Origin: an uncultured Spartobacteria bacterium
Lineage (GTDB): Bacteria; Verrucomicrobiota; Verrucomicrobiia; Chthoniobacterales; JAATET01
DNA: 7,807 bases
NCBI GenBank assembly: GCA_937901895.1
Contig: CALGTD010000134.1
Span: 1-7,807, forward strand
Direction of reading: 5' to 3'
The position numbers and the translations under genes are program-made. Under the pieces are notes generated by a model. It saw nothing but the letters and a program-made list of their open reading frames with translations. It made no database searches and was not told the DNA's origin. Positions 5,223-7,807 of this stretch are shown here, piece by piece. Position 1 is the stretch's first letter. Every line of letters begins with the position of its first letter.

Positions 5223-6061
5223 TACCTTCGCAACATCGAATATCGTTTTAAGATATGCGAAGCAATCTTTGCACCCGTCCCGTTGTGGCCGGCAAAGATC
5301 AAGTAATAAATCACGTTCCCGCTCGGACCCGCGACTGGTGCAGCTTCCGGAACCTCCGAGAACCCGGCTACCTCTTTCAAATGCTGCCGAAAAGCATCAA
5401 CCACTCTGCGATTACCTGCCTTCTGGGATACCAAGTCGTCTTCTCCAAACAGATTTGTCTGAGAATACGTTTGGTAAAGGGAACTCTTCCAACTCTCGTC
5501 GCCCCAAAGACGCGTTAGGCGAGCTTGTTGGCTCTGATCAGGGTTGACGCCCCTCCGGTGAAGGGCGTTGCGGTTGATATCCGCAATGGGGAAGTGAAGA
5601 AACATCTCCGCCCCCTTCATCCGTCCCAAGGCTGCAATCAGCTCCCACGAGATGTGCATCCCGTATGGATCAACGAAAGCAAGGACACGATAAAACTGCT
5701 CATACGGGTATCTGGGCAAAACCTCTTTTACGACGACCTCATTGCAGTCACCGTGATGAATCGACACGTCAGGCCGGCCTCCCGCGCCAGTCTTAAGCAA
5801 CTCAACCTTCCCCTCATCGAGGTCGATGAAATGAAAATGATGAAATACGTCATCGTGCTTCAATGCCCGGAAAGGGCTTCCCTCAACAACTTCCCCGGTA
5901 TCACGGTGCACATGAATCCCCGAAGAAGAAAATGCATCGATGTAGATAGGTTTAAGTGACGACTGCTTCCGCAAAACCGTCGCGTAACCCTCCAAATAGC
6001 TACTCAAAATCTCTAGCTTGTCGACTGACCACTGACCAATTCGATCGATTGGATCACTCAT
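5222..6061 (-). CDS. tcmP: Three-Cys-motif partner protein TcmP
   Basis: A 279-aa protein of the TcmP family, named for regular occurrence beside DUF5131 three-Cys proteins, as here. The order of blocks fits: WSVDKLEILSSYLEGY (11-26), YIDAFSSSG (40-48), GSPFRAL (61-67), FIDLD (78-82), GDCNE (104-108), FVDPYG (129-134), FHFP (155-158) and a C-terminal YYLIFAGHNGTG (252-263). The acidic FIDLD and later GD/DP positions resemble a Rossmann methyltransferase-like fold, but activity is not established. Members usually have a glycine-rich loop (DAFAGPG-type) where this one has DAFSSSG, which may affect cofactor binding. The ATG at 6061 has no good Shine-Dalgarno; a 6-codon mini-frame just upstream ends in ATGA with this start. 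It lies 58 bases after the HEPN gene and overlaps the next gene by one base. Confidence 0.88.
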   Translation of the reverse strand: MSDPIDRIGQWSVDKLEILSSYLEGYATVLRKQSSLKPIYIDAFSSSGIHVHRDTGEVVEGSPFRALKHDDVFHHFHFIDLDEGKVELLKTGAGGRPDVSIHHGDCNEVVVKEVLPRYPYEQFYRVLAFVDPYGMHISWELIAALGRMKGAEMFLHFPIADINRNALHRRGVNPDQSQQARLTRLWGDESWKSSLYQTYSQTNLFGEDDLVSQKAGNRRVVDAFRQHLKEVAGFSEVPEAAPVAGPSGNVIYYLIFAGHNGTGAKIASHILKRYSMLRR

Positions 6062-6119
6062 ATCAATTCATGACGCATGAAGCCGAGATATCCCACCTCA
6101 GTATCAGAATGGCAGTTAA

Positions 6120-7391
6120 TCAAGACGCCGTTTCTGGCGTAGATACCTTGACCGCGGCAGGGGATTCTTTGGGGCGAGGCACGGATTCCTTCCGAGGAAA
6201 ATCCTCATCGTAACATTCTTTATACACCGCGGGAAAATCTGCGTGAGCTCTAAGCTTTTTGAATAAAGGCCATTCACGATAGTTTCGTCGACTAAACTTC
6301 TCGTCATGCGCAAGTCGCCGCATACAACCAAACGCTTCATTCCACTCCTCTCGAAGCACATGAAGGGCCAGCTTAAAATTATCCCCCCATCCAGACCAAT
6401 CGCAGCTATCAAGAGTCCTCCGGCAATCCTCCTCACGTTCATTCCATTTGTATGCTTGGGCCAAATTAATAACATGCACCCTTCGCGCGGATTCCTCCTC
6501 ATGCTTCACCCCCTTCTCCGTAAAGAAACTGAGAACTCTTATTGCAATGTCGTAATGCCCGTTATCCAAAAGTTCCAAAGATATCTCAGACAACTCCGCC
6601 CCCGCTTGCTTGATTTCAGACTTTTCTAATCTACGCCACACCACTTGCGTGAGCTTAATTGCAATCTCATAAATTACTTCAAAGGCCCTATTGAAATATT
6701 CGATATCCGCTTCAAGTTTAGCAGCGACACCTATATCCTGAGAAAGTTCGCACTTATGCTCTGCACAAATTTTTAGATACTGCGATGAAACTACACCGTC
6801 CGTGTGGACAAAAAGATTACGCCGCTGTGTTAACTCCACAAATGCTGGCCACACCTCCAATCCATTCCTGAGCGAACAATTCAACTTACTTTCCAACCAT
6901 ATGAAGTGGTCAACATGGCTTTTGCGCAAAACAGATTCAATTTCCTTTTCAACTAAGTATTCACGAGCAGCGGCTATATCTTGAAATTTTAGTAACTGCT
7001 CAAACGTCATTGCGCGCTCCGACCCCTCAAGAAGCTGCGGCTTTTTTGTGAGAATATAACGAATTACTTTCCCTAAAAAGGCGTCATAGGTGCAGAGCAA
7101 AGCCACTAGGAAGTTTCTCGGAAGCAGTCTAGCGGATGACCTAACGCTTTTGACTCGCTTCTCCAAACGTTTAAAATCCGTAACCTTAGCCGACGGTATA
7201 GTAGCAGTGTAGGCCTTTTCACTCTCTTCAAAGGTCTCCCCATACTTCCGCGCAAAATCTTTCAACGTTTTGTTGGCTTCACTACGGAGCATGCCGAAGA
7301 ACATTGCGGATTGCCCAAGGGAGGTTTGTAATGCCTCAATCTCTTCTCCGAACTGCTTCAGAGCCGCACTAAGACTATTTCTATCTTCCAT
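6120..7391 (-). CDS. HEPN-domain predicted RNase with helical-repeat tail
   Basis: A 423-aa, almost wholly helical protein. Residues about 90-250 look like a HEPN domain. A helix LVALLCTYDAFLGKVIRYI (95-113) is followed by a long helical stretch and then RRNLFVHTDGVVSSQYL (190-206), in which Arg191-Asn192-x3-His196 is the R-x4-H motif of HEPN ribonucleases. Many HEPN toxins have the same RN-x3-H-(N/T)-x-G setting. Residues about 260-398 are TPR-like, with a closing WPLFKKL...DFPAVYKE block (375-392). The tail after 398 is Lys/Pro-rich and probably disordered. The frame is open to 7490, but the extra 33 residues are Ser/Arg-rich and overlap the neighbouring gene stump, so I use the ATG at 7391. 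This is the most AT-rich gene here. RNA cleavage in abortive defence is inferred, not shown. Confidence 0.7.
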   Translation of the reverse strand: MEDRNSLSAALKQFGEEIEALQTSLGQSAMFFGMLRSEANKTLKDFARKYGETFEESEKAYTATIPSAKVTDFKRLEKRVKSVRSSARLLPRNFLVALLCTYDAFLGKVIRYILTKKPQLLEGSERAMTFEQLLKFQDIAAAREYLVEKEIESVLRKSHVDHFIWLESKLNCSLRNGLEVWPAFVELTQRRNLFVHTDGVVSSQYLKICAEHKCELSQDIGVAAKLEADIEYFNRAFEVIYEIAIKLTQVVWRRLEKSEIKQAGAELSEISLELLDNGHYDIAIRVLSFFTEKGVKHEEESARRVHVINLAQAYKWNEREEDCRRTLDSCDWSGWGDNFKLALHVLREEWNEAFGCMRRLAHDEKFSRRNYREWPLFKKLRAHADFPAVYKECYDEDFPRKESVPRPKESPAAVKVSTPETAS

Positions 7392-7392
7392 A

Positions 7393-7427
7393 AGTCGTAA
7401 AGATCTGCCCCTACTCCCCAGTCGTAA
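7393..7427. repeat. 8-bp direct repeat at cassette right edge
   Basis: AGTCGTAA occurs at 7393-7400 and 7420-7427 on the plus strand (TTACGACT on the minus strand). One copy is in the last codons of the truncated membrane-protein gene and the other lies directly before the HEPN start codon. It could be a duplicated target site or a chance match. Confidence 0.3.
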
Positions 7428-7527
7428 CCTCGACTTCGATGCCGCCGAGGAATTTGGCGAGGGTATTGTAGACGGCGCAGACGAGGCCAAAGATGAGGAA
7501 GCCGGCGATGGCCATCACGACTGGCAT
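7411..7527 (-). pseudogene. C-terminal stump of a small membrane protein gene
   Basis: The 38 codons from ATG 7527 encode one membrane helix (MPVVMAIAGFLIFGLVCAVYN) and a tail ending LAKFLGGIEVEV. A helix followed by YN-x-LA and GGIEVE is how certain small two-helix membrane proteins (DUF3566-type annotations) end. Those are typically longer, with another helix before this one. Upstream in the same frame (to 7608) the sequence is Arg/Ala/Pro-rich without a helix, so the front half seems lost or replaced. It ends 19 bases before the HEPN gene. It could still be translated as a one-helix peptide, although no Shine-Dalgarno is seen. Confidence 0.5.
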
Positions 7528-7626
7528 CCCGAGGATTTGCTTTTCATGGGTCGGTGTTGCTAAGGCGAACCTTGCGCCGGTGGCGCGGCGCCCCCACCCC
7601 TTTGGCACGGACGCCGCGGTGGCGGG

Positions 7627-7806
7627 TTATTCGACAGGGGGGGGCGGGTGGAGCGGGGTTGGTGCCCTCTTCCGGGTCGGGGGCTTCGCCGGTCGCGGGA
7701 CGTAGACGATGCCCCATTCGCGGCATTTGCGGCGGCGGCTGGGGCTGTCGTCTTGGCTCTTCGCTGAATCGAGTGGGTAGTTGGGAGGTGAACTGAATCG
7801 AGGCGC
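7627..7806 (-). CDS. Possible partial CDS entering from right edge
   Basis: This is an uninterrupted minus-strand frame with no start inside the window, ending at TAA 7629-7627. The deduced tail is Ser/Pro/Arg-rich, with CREWGIVYVPRP as the only stretch of protein-like character, and it ends in PPPPVE encoded by the C8 run. I do not recognise it. Competing frames are also open through this GC-rich stretch, so it may be non-coding. Confidence 0.2.
   Translation of the reverse strand, partial: APRFSSPPNYPLDSAKSQDDSPSRRRKCREWGIVYVPRPAKPPTRKRAPTPLHPPPPVE
7764..7802 (+). repeat. Two copies of CTGAATCGAG
   Basis: CTGAATCGAG occurs at 7764-7773 and 7793-7802, 29 bases apart, separated by a purine-rich GTGGGTAGTTGGGAGG stretch. 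The TGAATCGAG core is the reverse complement of that found at 2554-2564 and 4481-4491, so this is another site of the same dispersed word. Confidence 0.4.
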
Positions 7807-7807
7807 C

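Larger units (their letters stand above)
4469..7427. other. Putative acquired accessory cassette
   Basis: GC content falls from about 70% in a backbone sample (42/60 at 841-900) to 48% in the three-Cys gene (29/60 at 4921-4980), 45% in tcmP (27/60 at 5821-5880) and 33% in the HEPN gene (20/60 at 6661-6720). The left end carries a dispersed repeat. The right end adjoins a truncated membrane-protein gene and an 8-bp direct repeat (TTACGACT on the minus strand at 7393-7400 and 7420-7427). No integrase, transposase or tRNA is in view, so the means of acquisition is unknown and the end points are approximate. Confidence 0.5.
7528..7807. other. C-rich right-edge region without confident gene
   Basis: These 280 bases have high GC and no protein I can assign. 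On the minus strand one frame is open from the window edge to TAA at 7627 (about 59 codons). It encodes a basic, proline-rich stretch including RRRKCREWGIVYVPRP and a run of prolines, and may be the end of a gene starting outside the window. A run of eight G at 7637-7644 and two copies of CTGAATCGAG (7764-7773, 7793-7802) are the other visible features. Confidence 0.4.

Noticed and set aside
7392..7490. N-terminal extension of the HEPN gene to the ATG at 7490
   Set aside because: The added 33 residues are Ser/Pro/Arg-rich and come from a shifted reading of the membrane-protein stump, with GC content unlike the HEPN gene.
4469..7802. Complete transposon with terminal inverted repeats (TGAATCGAG)
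   Set aside because: The shared word is only 9-11 bases, occurs elsewhere in the window, and no transposase or recombinase gene lies between the copies.

Overview
The window comes from a high-GC bacterial chromosome (positions 841-900 hold 42 G/C in 60). A much more AT-rich block sits between about 4.5 and 7.4 kb (positions 6661-6720 hold 20 G/C in 60). Every gene I can support lies on the minus strand; long plus-strand frames are GC-driven shadows. The gene mix and GTAG-headed intergenic hairpins would suit Verrucomicrobiota or a similar group, but no marker gene proves this.

Layout, left to right: (1) a perfect 10-bp stem-loop with a T run at the left edge; (2) a secreted sedolisin-type (S53) serine-carboxyl peptidase with all catalytic and calcium-site residues, no visible activation propeptide, and a C-terminal Ig-like domain; (3) a TRIC/UPF0126 family membrane protein; (4) about 560 bases without a gene, packed with small perfect hairpins, several headed by GTAG like REP elements; (5) an overlapping two-gene unit of a small LSPAERLRQND-type protein and a nucleotidyltransferase, resembling a toxin-antitoxin or defence module; (6) a secreted protein I do not recognise; (7) an AT-rich three-gene cassette read in the order HEPN-type predicted RNase, TcmP (three-Cys-motif partner), and DUF5131/Gp37-Gp68 three-Cys protein; (8) the stump of a small membrane-protein gene and a C-rich tract at the right edge.

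The cassette at 4503-7391 is the most interesting part. TcmP and the three-Cys protein share a TAATG stop/start and are a known recurrent pair of unproven function. Here a large protein with an RNLFVH (R-x4-H) HEPN motif and a helical-repeat tail lies 58 bases upstream in the same direction. Low GC, a truncated gene and short repeats at the edges, and a nearby nucleotidyltransferase pair suggest an acquired accessory, possibly defensive, locus. That role is inference: the sequence shows families and arrangement, not activity.
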